From Sulfuriferula multivorans (GTDB taxonomy: Bacteria; Pseudomonadota; Gammaproteobacteria; Burkholderiales; Sulfuriferulaceae), in NCBI RefSeq assembly GCF_003851125.1, contig NZ_BGOW01000002.1:124001-188000 (forward strand): 64,000 nt of DNA, read 5' to 3'. Positions 19,123 to 27,917 of this stretch are shown in pieces (the first letter of the stretch is position 1; the number at the start of each line of letters is the position of its first letter). The notes under the pieces were generated by a model. The model saw only the letters and a program-made list of their open reading frames with translations, was not told the DNA's origin and searched no databases. The position numbers and the translations under genes are program-made.

Positions 19123-19536
19123 ATGCTTTCATTATTCGAGAAACCCAACGTTCTACTGCGGTTGGAAGGGGGTGCCGTATTTGCTCTGGCCCTCGCCGTG
19201 TATTGGCAGCAATCGTTTAGCTGGCCACTGTTCTGGTCAACAATACTAATCCCGGATTTAGCCATGCTCGGATATCTGGTGAATGCCCAGCTCGGCACCC
19301 GTGCATACAACATCACCCATTCAAAGCTATTGCCCAGCCTGCTGGGAATTTTTGCCATCTCCACAGGCAATGCACTATGCATGGCACTGACGCTAATCTG
19401 GTTCGTGCATATCGGTATAGACCGGCTACTTGGTTATGGTTTGAAATATGCGGAAGGCTTCAAATTCACTCATCTCGGCGTCATCGGACGGCGAGAAGGC
19501 GAACCACGCGGACGCTACTTGCCTTGCGGTAAATAG
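19123..19536 (+). CDS. DUF4260 family membrane protein
   Basis: A 137-residue integral membrane protein with about four helices. The segments LRLEGGAVFALALAVYW, LIPDLAMLGYLVN, LGTRAYNITHS and FVHIGIDRLLGYGLKY match DUF4260 proteins; function unknown. The ATG at 19123 is preferred to an in-frame TTG at 19108 because AAAGGTG precedes it. It stands alone between the SPFH gene and an acetyltransferase gene. Confidence 0.85.
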   Translation: MLSLFEKPNVLLRLEGGAVFALALAVYWQQSFSWPLFWSTILIPDLAMLGYLVNAQLGTRAYNITHSKLLPSLLGIFAISTGNALCMALTLIWFVHIGIDRLLGYGLKYAEGFKFTHLGVIGRREGEPRGRYLPCGK

Positions 19537-19566
19537 CACCCTTCATTCTCTTTTGCGAGATCAGCC

Positions 19567-20007
19567 ATGCAATGGTCGCACAACGAATACACCATCACTG
19601 ATGAGCACGCGGCGCTCGATATAGGGCTGATCCACGATTATCTGCGCGACTCCTACTGGGCGAAAGGCATACCGCGTGAAATCGTCACCAGGGCACTGGA
19701 AAATTCGCTGTGCTTCGGCTTGTTCCACAACGGCAAACAAATCGGTTTCGGCAGGGTTGTCACGGACCGCGCCACCTTCGCCTATCTCGCCGATGTCTTC
19801 GTGATCGACAGTTATCGGGGGCGCGGGCTGGGGAAATGGCTGATCTCGTGCGTACTCGAACATCCCGAGTTGCAGGGCTTGCGCCGCTGGCTGCTGGCTA
19901 CGCTCGATGCGCATGGTTTGTACCGGCAACACGGCTTCGTTCCACTGCGCAATCCGGAAAGGTTCATGGAGATCAACCCTCCGGATATCTATCTGCGCGC
20001 AACATAG
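19567..20007 (+). CDS. GNAT-family N-acetyltransferase
   Basis: A 146-residue acyl-CoA-dependent N-acyltransferase. The acetyl-CoA pocket is visible as VFVIDSYRGRGLGKWLI (Q/RxxGxG/A-type motif A), preceded by the strands IGFGRVVTDRATFAYLAD and followed by LLATLDAHGLYRQHGF, the usual motif B. The substrate cannot be told from sequence. It reads MQWSHNEYTITDEH at the start, a form seen in the group annotated as acetyltransferase PA2-like YjgM relatives, but that is uncertain. The ATG follows GCGAGATCAGCC. Confidence 0.85.
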   Translation: MQWSHNEYTITDEHAALDIGLIHDYLRDSYWAKGIPREIVTRALENSLCFGLFHNGKQIGFGRVVTDRATFAYLADVFVIDSYRGRGLGKWLISCVLEHPELQGLRRWLLATLDAHGLYRQHGFVPLRNPERFMEINPPDIYLRAT

Positions 20008-20065
20008 CACCCGTTTATCCGCTACATTCAGATGCGCCGATTTGGTCACTGGAAAGGATTCAACA

Positions 20066-20239
20066 TTGTTCAAAGCTATCCTGCTTGATAAGACAACGAC
20101 AGTTCACGACACAAAACTCGTCGACCTGGACGATGCGCAGTTACTCGAGGACAACGTCCTGGTCCGCATTGAATATTCCAGCATCAACTACAAAGATGGG
20201 CCAGCGATCACGAGCCGTGCACCCATGGTGCTGCACTAA
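20066..20239 (+). pseudogene. Truncated YhdH/AcuI-type zinc-free oxidoreductase remnant
   Basis: A reading of 57 residues from TTG 20066 gives MFKAILLDKTTT, an acidic stretch LVDLDDAQLLED, and RIEYSSINYKDGPAIT, the N-terminus of the acryloyl-CoA reductase / YhdH quinone oxidoreductase family (about 330 residues in full). It stops at 20239 after APMVLH, and nothing of the Rossmann domain follows; the next gene starts at 20268. An AAAGG precedes the start, so it may still be translated. This is best explained as a deletion remnant. Confidence 0.7.
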
Positions 20240-20267
20240 AGTAAACCAGTCACCAACGGAGCCAGTA

Positions 20268-20834
20268 TTGCGAACCACTCATATCCTTGCTATCTCAGGC
20301 AGCCTGCGCAAAGCATCGCTCAACACCGCCCTACTCCGCGCCGCCGCACGCCTGGCTCATCCCAGCATGCGCATCGAACTGTTTGGCGAACTCGGTATGC
20401 TGCCGTTGTTCAACCCGGATATCGAAGCGACCGATCCGCCGGCCGTGGCAAATTTCCGGACTCGTCTTCTGGCGGCAGACGGCGTTCTGATTGCCAGCCC
20501 CGAATACGCGCACGGCGTAACCGGTGCGATGAAAAATGCGCTGGACTGGATGGTGGGTTGCGAGACATTTGTAAACAAGCCGGTTGCCCTGCTCAATGCG
20601 TCACCGCGTGCTGTCCATGCGCAGGCTTCGCTCAAGGAAACCCTCGCCACCATGTCTGCCCGGATCGTTGACGAAGCTTCAATCACCGTACCCATTCTGG
20701 GCGCCAGGCTTGATGAAGCGGGAATTGCTTCCCATCCCGAAATTGCGGCGTCCCTGCGCGAGGCGCTGATCGCATTTCAGGCGGCAATAGCTGGCTATCA
20801 AGCAGAAGATGCTGCCGGGCAGGATAGAGCATGA
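20268..20834 (+). CDS. NADPH-dependent FMN reductase family protein
   Basis: A 188-residue flavodoxin-fold protein of the SsuE/ChrR type, which reduces FMN, quinones or chromate with NAD(P)H. The phosphate-binding loop ISGSLRKASLNTALLR at residues about 8-23 and ASPEYAHGVTGAMKNALDW at about 75-93 are diagnostic. The start is TTG 20268, supported by CGGAG 6 bases upstream; no ATG is in frame at the right place. The next gene follows by 15 bases. Confidence 0.88.
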   Translation: MRTTHILAISGSLRKASLNTALLRAAARLAHPSMRIELFGELGMLPLFNPDIEATDPPAVANFRTRLLAADGVLIASPEYAHGVTGAMKNALDWMVGCETFVNKPVALLNASPRAVHAQASLKETLATMSARIVDEASITVPILGARLDEAGIASHPEIAASLREALIAFQAAIAGYQAEDAAGQDRA

Positions 20835-20849
20835 CGCGCCGTCACTGAT

Positions 20850-21281
20850 ATGCACGTCACCGACCTTGCCATCAACAAGACCATGGGAATGCAGTTTGCC
20901 GCCCCCGGCGATACGCATATTCTTGAGATGCCCGAATCGCCGCTGCTCCTTAATCATCTGGGCAGTATCCACGCGGGCGTGCAGTTTTCCCTGGCCGAGG
21001 CTTGCAGCGGTGCATTTCTGCAGCTTCATCTACCCAGCTGGCAGGATCAGGTCATGGCCGTTCTGCGCACGTCAGAGGTGAAATTCCGCAACCCGGCGCA
21101 CGGCTGCCTGCGCGCTTCGGCCCAATTCGATGGCGCATCAGTCGAGGCGTTATCCAGGCAACTGGCTACGCGCGGTCGCGCACTCGCCTCCGTACTGGTC
21201 GAGGTGTGCGATGCGCAACGCATCGTCACCATGAGCGGCAGCTATCAGTGGTTTTTACGGTTACAACCCAAAGTGTCTTAA
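20850..21281 (+). CDS. Hot-dog fold thioesterase-like protein (DUF4442/PaaI type)
   Basis: A 143-residue protein with a hot-dog signature: LLLNHLGSIHAGVQFSLAEACSG (the HG/H-x-G pocket and central helix) and VKFRNPAHGCLRASAQF in the strands. Such proteins hydrolyse acyl-CoA or related thioesters; the substrate is unknown. It lies 15 bases after the FMN reductase gene, probably in one transcript. Confidence 0.75.
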   Translation: MHVTDLAINKTMGMQFAAPGDTHILEMPESPLLLNHLGSIHAGVQFSLAEACSGAFLQLHLPSWQDQVMAVLRTSEVKFRNPAHGCLRASAQFDGASVEALSRQLATRGRALASVLVEVCDAQRIVTMSGSYQWFLRLQPKVS

Positions 21282-21336
21282 CAAGCGCTGATGAAGCGAA
21301 ACCCGTCAAGAATTGCAACGCTCCCTGTGAGCCTCG

Positions 21337-22565
21337 TCACTGCACCTTGAGATTATCCATCACTGCCCGGCCCATTTCGTAGCGCAACCGGGTCGATCCA
21401 TCCGCTACCTGCTTTTCCAGCCAGACCAGATACAGATTGCCCTGGCTATCCAGGGTGATGGAAGGATCGGACTGCACACCCGCGCCTGCCGCTCCGGGCA
21501 CGTTGGCATTGTCACTCCATCCCGAAGCAGTTGGCCAGGATAACCAGATATCCGGGGTGCCGTCCCGATTATCGTCCCAGACCACAGCCAGTTTTCCACC
21601 CTGATCGCTGGCAATCGCCGGGTGCCATTGCGGGATGTTGTCGCCGAAGCTGTCCTGCACCATTTGATTGGCACCGAAATGCGCTCCGCCGTCCGTGCTG
21701 AACGCCGCGTAGACATCGTAGCCGGACAGAAAATCCCGCTTGTCGGACCACACCGCCGCCACCTTGGCGCCCGCTTGCGCTGCCAGCGCAACGCGCATGG
21801 CGCCCGTGCCCGGACCGACGCCGGCATTGCGTGCATCGCGCCGGGTTTCGTTCATCTGTACGGGTGCTGCGAATTTTTCGTCGCCAGCACTATGGCTATA
21901 CATGATCGTCGTATGCCCTTTGCGGCGATCCTCCCAAGCGATCGCCACACCCCCCATTTGCAGGGCAGCAACGCTGGGAAAGAGTTGATCACCCGACAAT
22001 GGCGCGCTATCCACCGCTACAGACTTGCCCGGCATCAGTTTGTCCGTACCGGGAACATAACCCAGCTTTTCGATATGGATACCCGAGTAGTGCCCATCGC
22101 GCTGCGACCAGGCTGCCCACAGCCCGGCCTGGGAGGAGAACCCGACACTGGCATCGTTGCTGTCATGACCAGCCAGGTTGATGGGTTCACCCATCTGCGC
22201 GGCGCTCACAACCCGCGCCTTGACGCCGCCATCTTCTTCCCAGGCCACCGCGAAACGGCCGTCGGGCAGGGAAACAATGCTGGGTTCAAATGCCTCCTTG
22301 CCGCCACTGATCTGCCGATCCGCCTCGAAGCCTTTGTTTGCGGATTGTTTTACTGCCACGTAGCAACGCGAAACGCCATCCCGATTGTCTTCCCACACCA
22401 CTGCGATCAAGGCCCCTGAAACCGCAATGCTCTTGCGGCTTCCACATGATGGAACACCTTTGCGCCATGAACCGGCGTGACATTAATGGGTTGGTCGAAC
22501 TGCCACGGCGCTGCCATTACCGCAGCCGGGAGCATAAAAACCGCGAGTGCCAGCGTACGGATCAT
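21337..22565 (-). pseudogene. Secreted sialidase-like (BNR/Asp-box) repeat protein, frameshifted
   Basis: The gene begins at ATG 22565, overlapping the stop of the upstream thioredoxin gene (ATGA), and encodes a signal peptide MIRTLALAVFMLPAAVMA, then PWQFDQPINVTPVHGAKVF. This frame stops at 22407. The rest, 357 residues, continues in the -1 frame from about 22440: SIAVSGALIAVVWEDNRDG and repeated beta-propeller strands with VVWEDNRDG, VAWEDRRKG, FSTDGGAHFG Asp-box elements, ending LKVQ. The downstream frame alone lacks a signal peptide and its only early start is TTG 22410. A single base missing near 22430-22440 would restore one protein of about 408 residues. Function unknown; probably a periplasmic binding or glycan protein. 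Confidence 0.75.
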
Positions 22566-23059
22566 GAAGATTTCCCGCCCAGAAACTGCAACAGCGTCTG
22601 GGTCTTGTAAAAGCCCCCATGCACGTAGCGATCGAAATCCTTGAAATCCTGTATGGTTTTGAAACCGGGAATCTTGACGATTTCCTTGCCTTGCGGATCC
22701 AGAAATACAAATAAGGGGGTAGCGAATGCATTGAAACGCGCGCCCAGGTCAGCTTCCGTAATCCGTTCTCCGCTGGGCAATTTAAGGCGTTTGCCGCTTT
22801 CCGCATCGACGTAGACCAATACGTAGTGTTGAGTGTAGAGGCGATGAATATCCGGGTCGGAAAAACTTTCCTTGTTGGTCTTGGCACACCAACCGCACCC
22901 ATAGCGGCCGAAATACAGGAATATCGGCTTGTTCTCCTGCTGCGCCAGCCGCAAACCTTCACCATAAGAAACAAAAGGGTAGTGGTCGGGTGGGTCGGCA
23001 AAAACGGGGGCTGCGAAACAACCAGCAATCAACAACATTCCCAGCAACAGGCGTTTCAT
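22562..23059 (-). CDS. Periplasmic thioredoxin-fold protein (SoxW-like)
   Basis: A 165-residue protein with signal peptide MKRLLLGMLLIAGCFAAPVFA and the redox motif CGWC at about residues 56-59 in YFGRYGCGWCAKTN. The cis-Pro loop is seen in FATPLFVFLDP. This resembles SoxW-type and thioredoxin_7 proteins that reduce periplasmic disulfides, in keeping with a sulfur oxidiser, though no sox operon is adjacent. It overlaps the frameshifted propeller gene by four bases. GAGGAGA precedes the start. Confidence 0.87.
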   Translation of the reverse strand: MKRLLLGMLLIAGCFAAPVFADPPDHYPFVSYGEGLRLAQQENKPIFLYFGRYGCGWCAKTNKESFSDPDIHRLYTQHYVLVYVDAESGKRLKLPSGERITEADLGARFNAFATPLFVFLDPQGKEIVKIPGFKTIQDFKDFDRYVHGGFYKTQTLLQFLGGKSS

Positions 23060-23190
23060 CTTATTCTCCTCGCAGCATAATTATGCGCATAACTCTACCG
23101 TAGCCACCGACTGCTTTCTATGGTTGATTCAGCACCCAACCGGAACAAGAATCCCGGAAAAACGTGCTGTCAATTGCATGCGAGCAGGCG

Positions 23191-23628
23191 TCAGGGTGTG
23201 CAAACACCGCTGCGGCGGCTGTCGTAATTGATTTTTATTTGTTCGGTCTGCCCGGCTGGCAGATCAACCACTGTGTTCAGAATGCCTGTGTAGCGGGTAG
23301 GGCTCAAGAAAGTGACCTCACCCATCTCATGCTCACGCGACGAGCTTTGCGCGCAACTGAGCGTCCAACTCCATGTGTCGCCGCTACGCCGTGCCGACTG
23401 GATGGCGCACCCGTTCCGCAATATCTGCGGGATGAACTGGCTGGCGTTCTGCATGTCCTGCGCAGTCATGCAACGGGTTTGCACGCGATCGCCGCTGGGC
23501 GCAGCAACGCCGTTCATTTGCATCTGCAAGTGCGTCGTCCACAAACCCGGTTCCAGATTGATGGGCGCGGCCAGGCTGACGTGGCTGCCTGCTGCCAGCA
23601 GAAAGGTGGCAATAGCGGTGCGCAGCAT
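23191..23628 (-). CDS. DUF3617 family secreted protein
   Basis: A 145-residue protein with a signal peptide (ending SHVSLA) and the DUF3617 pattern: NLEPGLWTTHLQMQMNG, then RCMTAQDMQNASQF, a Cys pair region NGCAIQSARRSG and the closing YDSRRSGVC. Four cysteines suggest two periplasmic disulfides. Function unknown. It is a single gene between the thioredoxin and ovothiol genes. Confidence 0.85.
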   Translation of the reverse strand: MLRTAIATFLLAAGSHVSLAAPINLEPGLWTTHLQMQMNGVAAPSGDRVQTRCMTAQDMQNASQFIPQILRNGCAIQSARRSGDTWSWTLSCAQSSSREHEMGEVTFLSPTRYTGILNTVVDLPAGQTEQIKINYDSRRSGVCTP

Positions 23629-23659
23629 GCGAATTCCCCTGGATTGCTTGATAAACAGT

Positions 23660-24832
23660 CTAGCCGGATAAACCTTGCGCCTGACTGACGCGCGCCAGTG
23701 CGGCGGCGATAACGTGACGCGGCGAGGCCAGATTCAGACGCATGTAGCCGCTGCCGCCGGCGCCGAAAACCGTACCCGGGTTCATGCCCAGTTTGGCCTG
23801 ATGAATAAAGAAATCGCGCAGCGCCGCATCACTCAATTGCATGTCGCGGCAATCGAGCCAGAGCAGATACGTGCCTTCAGGTGCAATCGCGCGGATGCCG
23901 GACAGGTGCTGACGCACATAGTCGAGCACAAAATCGCGCGTCTCCTGCAAGTAGGCCATGAGTGCATCAAGCCAGGCGCCGCCTTCACGATAAGCGGCTT
24001 CGAATGCCACGATGCTGAACGGATTGCTGGCGCTGACATGCTGGCTGGCGAACACTGCGCCGATCGTGGCGCGCAGTTCCGGGTCAGGAATGATCAGACA
24101 GGATAATCCGAGACCGGGAATATTGAAGGTCTTGCTCGGCGCCACCGCGGTGATCAGGCTGTCGGACTCGTCCGCCAGGGTGGCCAGCACAGTGTGGTGC
24201 TGATCGGGGTAGACGAGATCGGCGTGAATTTCATCGGATAGCACCACCAGCTTGTGCCGGCGCGCGATGCGCAGTATCTCGACGAGTTCGTCGCGCTGCC
24301 AGACCCGTCCCACCGGGTTATGCGGCGAACACAGCAACAGCAGTTTGGCGCCGTTGGCGGCGCAGTGCTCGAGGTGGTCGAAGTCGATCTGGTAACGGCC
24401 ATCAGTCACGCGCAGAGGGTTTTCAACGAGGCGCCGTGCGCTGCTGGTCACCGCGGAAAAAAACGGGAAATACACCGGCGGCTGCACGATGACGCCCTCG
24501 CCCGCCTGGGCAAAGGCCATCACCGCGGCGTGCAGGGACGGCACCACGCCGGGACACATGACGATCCATTCACGCTTGACCGACCAGCCATGGCGCTGCT
24601 GCATCCAGCCGATCAAGGCATCGTAGAGGCTGTCCGGATAACGCGTATAGCCATAGATGGGATGCGCAGCGCGTGCCGCCAGTGCTGCGGTGACCGCGGG
24701 CGGAGCAGCGAAATCCATATCCGCCACCCATAACGGGGTCACGTCTGCGGTGCCGAAATACGCAATGCGACCATCGTATTTGACGCTGGCAGTGCCTTCG
24801 CGCGAGATGGCCCGATCGAAGTCGAAGCTCAC
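23660..24832 (-). CDS. PLP-dependent C-S lyase, PatB/MalY type; probable OvoB
   Basis: A 390-residue fold-type I aminotransferase-like enzyme. It begins in PatB form (SFDFDRAISREGTASVKYD), has PLWVADMDFAAPP, YGYTRYPDSLYDAL, SPHNPVGRVW, LSDEIHADLVYP and the PLP lysine in APSKTFNIPGLG. PatB/MalY enzymes split cystathionine and similar C-S bonds. Its start GTG 24832 overlaps the ovoA stop, so here the natural substrate is likely the histidyl-cysteine sulfoxide made by OvoA; in ovothiol synthesis OvoB is such a PLP sulfoxide lyase. An alternative start GTG at 24847 adds five residues. The general family is certain, the OvoB role is inferred from coupling. Confidence 0.85.
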   Translation of the reverse strand: MSFDFDRAISREGTASVKYDGRIAYFGTADVTPLWVADMDFAAPPAVTAALAARAAHPIYGYTRYPDSLYDALIGWMQQRHGWSVKREWIVMCPGVVPSLHAAVMAFAQAGEGVIVQPPVYFPFFSAVTSSARRLVENPLRVTDGRYQIDFDHLEHCAANGAKLLLLCSPHNPVGRVWQRDELVEILRIARRHKLVVLSDEIHADLVYPDQHHTVLATLADESDSLITAVAPSKTFNIPGLGLSCLIIPDPELRATIGAVFASQHVSASNPFSIVAFEAAYREGGAWLDALMAYLQETRDFVLDYVRQHLSGIRAIAPEGTYLLWLDCRDMQLSDAALRDFFIHQAKLGMNPGTVFGAGGSGYMRLNLASPRHVIAAALARVSQAQGLSG

Positions 24833-26940
24833 ACTATGCGTTCCCACAGGGTCACTTCAGCCAGGGTGTGCTGAAACTTGCGCCGTGTTTCGCGGATCAC
24901 GAAAGGCACATCCTGAGGTGCCTGCATCAGGCGGAAATGCTTGCCCAGCATGGCTTTCAGGCCGTCCAGAGTGGTGAAATTCTCGCCGTCCTTTTTGTAG
25001 CCCCCTATCCAGTCCTCGCGCCGTGTGTGCTCTTCCAGCCAGGTATAGGGCGAGCTCAGCATGAGGATTCCGCCCAGGTTGATGCGCTCATGCACGCTGG
25101 TGAGGAACTTGGCCGGGCTGTACAGGCGGTCGATCAGATTGGCGGCAAGAATGAAATCGAAGCCGCCGAGGATGGGTTTGAGGTTGCAGGCATCGCCCTG
25201 CAGAAATGCCACCTTGTCGCGCAGTCCATCCAGCCCCAGGTCAGCCAGGCGCCGGGTTTTGTACGACACCAGTTCGCCTTCATCCACCAGGGTGTAGCGC
25301 ATGCTGCCCTGCTCGGCCAGTTGCACGCCGAGATTGATAAAACGCGCCGAAAAGTCCACGCCGGTGACGTGCTCGAAATGCCGTGCCAGCTCGAACGTGG
25401 CACGCCCGGTCGCGCAGCCCAGATCAAGCGCGGTTCGGGCAGGTTTGTCGCCCATGGCGCGGATGGCGATCCGCGCCAGCGTGGCGGGGAAATTGGGCAC
25501 GCCGTAATATTCATCGCCATAGTGGAATTCGGCGTATTCGGAGAGCTGCTTGTCGCTCTCGTAGAACACATTCGGCGCGCTGGCCGGCGCATCGCTCACC
25601 ACGTAACGGAACCCGGCATGCTGGAAGAAATGGCGGCGAAAGGCATAGCGTGCACTGCGCAGCGACTCATTGCCGCAGCTGATCCACGAGCCGCCCTTGA
25701 TGAGGTTGTGGCGGCCATCGAAAGTAGGCGTGGTGAAGTCGTCATAAATCGGGTGGACTTCAAAACCTTCCAGCGGATAGATCGGGGTTTCCGTCCATTG
25801 CCAGACGTTGCCGACCACATCAAACAAATCGCCGTGGCGATAAGTCGTGACCGGGCAGGCGGAGGCCCAGTGGTCGAGATGCAAATTGGCGCTGGCGGCC
25901 TGATCCGGGGGGACTTCTGCCACACCAGCCATATCATACAGACGGTACCATTCGTCCTCGGTGGGCAGGCGCACGGGTTGGCCGGTTTGTTGAGCTTTCC
26001 AGTTACAGAATGCCTTGGCCTCGTGGTAGTTGACTTCCACTGGCCAGTCCCATGGCATGGCTACCACTTCGGCCATCAAACGCAGGCGCCAGCCGCTGCC
26101 ATCAACAAGCCAGAAGTTGGGGTGCTTTGCCTGACTGAAAATTTTCCAGCCGCGCCCTTCCTCTTCCCACCAGGCGTCTGCCTGGTAGCCGCCCGCTTCG
26201 ACAAATCCCAGAAACTCGCGATTGCTGACCAGTTGCTGGCTGGCCTGAAATTCGCTCACAGCAACCTCGCGCAGGCCGTATTCGTTGTCCCAGCCGTAGT
26301 GCGGATCTGATTTGTCCTTGCCCAGACGCACCGTACCCGCAGCTATCGGCACCAACGCATTGCGCGGCGGCTCGCCGGACAGCTTGCACGCCGCCCATGC
26401 CGCATGCGGCTGAACATAGGCCAGCGCATGCTGGCGGATCAGCACCGAGGAAGTCTCCAGGTGGATGCGTTCGTGCTCGATGCCCATCACGATTGCCCAC
26501 CACGGATGATTCCAGTCGATTGGCAGGGTCAATGGGGCGCTGGCGATCACCTGATCCACCAGCGCGCGCACCTGGTCACGATAGGCCTGCAATTCAGCAA
26601 CACGCGGCCAGTCATAGTGGGTGTCGGAGAGATCATCCCAACTCATCTCGTCCACACCCACCGAGAATATGGATTCGAATCGGGGGTGGATGCGTTCGCT
26701 GATAAGTCCCACCAGCAATAACTTGTTGATGAAAAATGTGGCGGTATGGCCGAAATAGAAAATCAGCGGGTGGCGCAACGGGATGGGTTTTTTGTAATAC
26801 GCATCGTCACAGACGAGTGTCTCGAACAATTGCTCGTAACGGTCAAAAGTGGTGTGGAAATAATCGCGGATTTCTGCGCGCATGCGTTCCGGATCGCTGC
26901 CAACGAGGCAAGGTGTACGGGCAAACAAACTGCGGTGCAT
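24829..26940 (-). CDS. ovoA: 5-histidylcysteine sulfoxide synthase with fused methyltransferase (ovothiol synthase)
   Basis: Joins cysteine to histidine C5 as a sulfoxide, using non-heme iron and oxygen, then methylates the imidazole to lead to ovothiol A. The 703-residue product has a DinB-like iron domain with HERIHLE (residues about 155-161), an FGE-sulfatase domain (VRLPTEDEWYRLYD, VGNVWQWTET, GGSWISCGNESLRSARYAF), and a C-terminal Rossmann methyltransferase with LDLGCATGRATFELA (about 507-521). This three-domain layout is that of OvoA and distinguishes it from EgtB. ATG 26940 is chosen; TTG 26949 is also in frame. The coupled downstream lyase completes the pathway. Confidence 0.93.
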   Translation of the reverse strand: MHRSLFARTPCLVGSDPERMRAEIRDYFHTTFDRYEQLFETLVCDDAYYKKPIPLRHPLIFYFGHTATFFINKLLLVGLISERIHPRFESIFSVGVDEMSWDDLSDTHYDWPRVAELQAYRDQVRALVDQVIASAPLTLPIDWNHPWWAIVMGIEHERIHLETSSVLIRQHALAYVQPHAAWAACKLSGEPPRNALVPIAAGTVRLGKDKSDPHYGWDNEYGLREVAVSEFQASQQLVSNREFLGFVEAGGYQADAWWEEEGRGWKIFSQAKHPNFWLVDGSGWRLRLMAEVVAMPWDWPVEVNYHEAKAFCNWKAQQTGQPVRLPTEDEWYRLYDMAGVAEVPPDQAASANLHLDHWASACPVTTYRHGDLFDVVGNVWQWTETPIYPLEGFEVHPIYDDFTTPTFDGRHNLIKGGSWISCGNESLRSARYAFRRHFFQHAGFRYVVSDAPASAPNVFYESDKQLSEYAEFHYGDEYYGVPNFPATLARIAIRAMGDKPARTALDLGCATGRATFELARHFEHVTGVDFSARFINLGVQLAEQGSMRYTLVDEGELVSYKTRRLADLGLDGLRDKVAFLQGDACNLKPILGGFDFILAANLIDRLYSPAKFLTSVHERINLGGILMLSSPYTWLEEHTRREDWIGGYKKDGENFTTLDGLKAMLGKHFRLMQAPQDVPFVIRETRRKFQHTLAEVTLWERIV

Positions 26941-27183
26941 TGGATCCAATTTTGTAATCTCGTTATTTGAGTGTTAAATATAAAAATAACTTGCCAGAGC
27001 ATGGGAGACAAGTTTCAAATGAAAAGAATCCTTTATTCCTAGGCATATATTCTGTCCCGGTCTAAAGTGAATATAAGAGTTCAGGCATGATTGCGTATTT
27101 TGTTATCTGTTATGATCGATACAGGTACGGACCTGAATATCAACAACACGGTTCGCGCATTTAATAATGATTGGAGAACGACC

Positions 27184-27519
27184 TTGATCTCAAAAAAACC
27201 AGCCTCAGAAACGGATTTTACCGACATTACCAAAGATCAGTTGATTTCTGACTTCAAAGTGGTGATTGCCGACGCAGAGGCCTTGCTCAAGGCCACAGCC
27301 AACCAGGGTGGCGAGGCAATGGCTGCGGTACGCGCAAAAGCAGAGGAGTCACTCGCTGTCGCCAAAGTAAAAATGGCCGACGTCCAGGCTGCGCTCATGG
27401 AAAAAACCCGGGCTGCAGCGCGTGCTACCGATGATTATGTGCATGAAAACCCATGGAGAGCGGTAGGAGTTGCTGCGGGCGTGGGTCTGGTCATTGGTCT
27501 GCTGATCGGCCGCCGTTAA
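27184..27519 (+). CDS. ElaB/YqjD (DUF883) family membrane-anchored protein
   Basis: A 111-residue protein with an amphipathic coiled-coil region (residues about 15-80, rich in Ala, Glu and Lys) and a C-terminal helix ENPWRAVGVAAGVGLVIGLLIGRR, the defining tail of the ElaB/YqjD/YgaM family that anchors ribosomes to the membrane in stationary phase. The start is TTG 27184 with TTGGAG 7 bases upstream; ATG 27112 would extend it by 24 residues without a ribosome site. It leads a three-gene yqjDEK-like operon. Confidence 0.85.
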   Translation: MISKKPASETDFTDITKDQLISDFKVVIADAEALLKATANQGGEAMAAVRAKAEESLAVAKVKMADVQAALMEKTRAAARATDDYVHENPWRAVGVAAGVGLVIGLLIGRR

Positions 27520-27524
27520 ACAGG

Positions 27525-27917
27525 ATGGCTGCGGAAAATAGCCCCTCCGGCAAAGGACTGTTCGATTCGCTAAAGACCCTCACTGGCACGCTGATTGCCA
27601 TTGTCTATACGCGTCTTGAATTGCTCTCCATTGATCTGGAAGAAGAACGCGAGCGCCTGGCGATTCTGTTGATGCTCATGCTGATAGCGCTATTCTGCAT
27701 CGGCGTGGGGTTGATTCTTGCTGTCCTGCTGATTGTCGTGGCGTTCTGGGATACGCACCGCTTGCTGGTTCTGGCTGGATTCACCGGGCTGTTTTTGGTC
27801 GGCGGACTTTCAGCCTCCTGGGTGGCGCTGCATAAGCTGCGTACCAAGCCCAGGTTGTTCGCTGCAAGTCTGGCGGAGCTTCGCCAGGACAGCACACAGC
27901 TTGACTCACATAAATGA
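27525..27917 (+). CDS. YqjE-like membrane protein (phage holin-like)
   Basis: A 130-residue protein with two strong helices (about residues 47-72 and 80-104) and the helical lead SLKTLTGTLIAIVYTRLELLSIDLEEERER characteristic of YqjE, here shown by TRLELLSIDLEEER. Function unknown; found with YqjD and YqjK. It begins five bases after the yqjD-like stop and ends overlapping the next ATG (ATGA). Confidence 0.82.
   Translation: MAAENSPSGKGLFDSLKTLTGTLIAIVYTRLELLSIDLEEERERLAILLMLMLIALFCIGVGLILAVLLIVVAFWDTHRLLVLAGFTGLFLVGGLSASWVALHKLRTKPRLFAASLAELRQDSTQLDSHK

Noticed and set aside
22407-22440. Programmed -1 frameshift in the propeller gene
   Set aside because: No X-XXY-YYZ slippery heptamer or following strong stem was found; mutation or sequencing error is simpler.
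24868-26310. Long plus-strand frame of 480 codons opposite ovoA
   Set aside because: Antisense to OvoA; composition mirrors the coding strand and no domain is seen.
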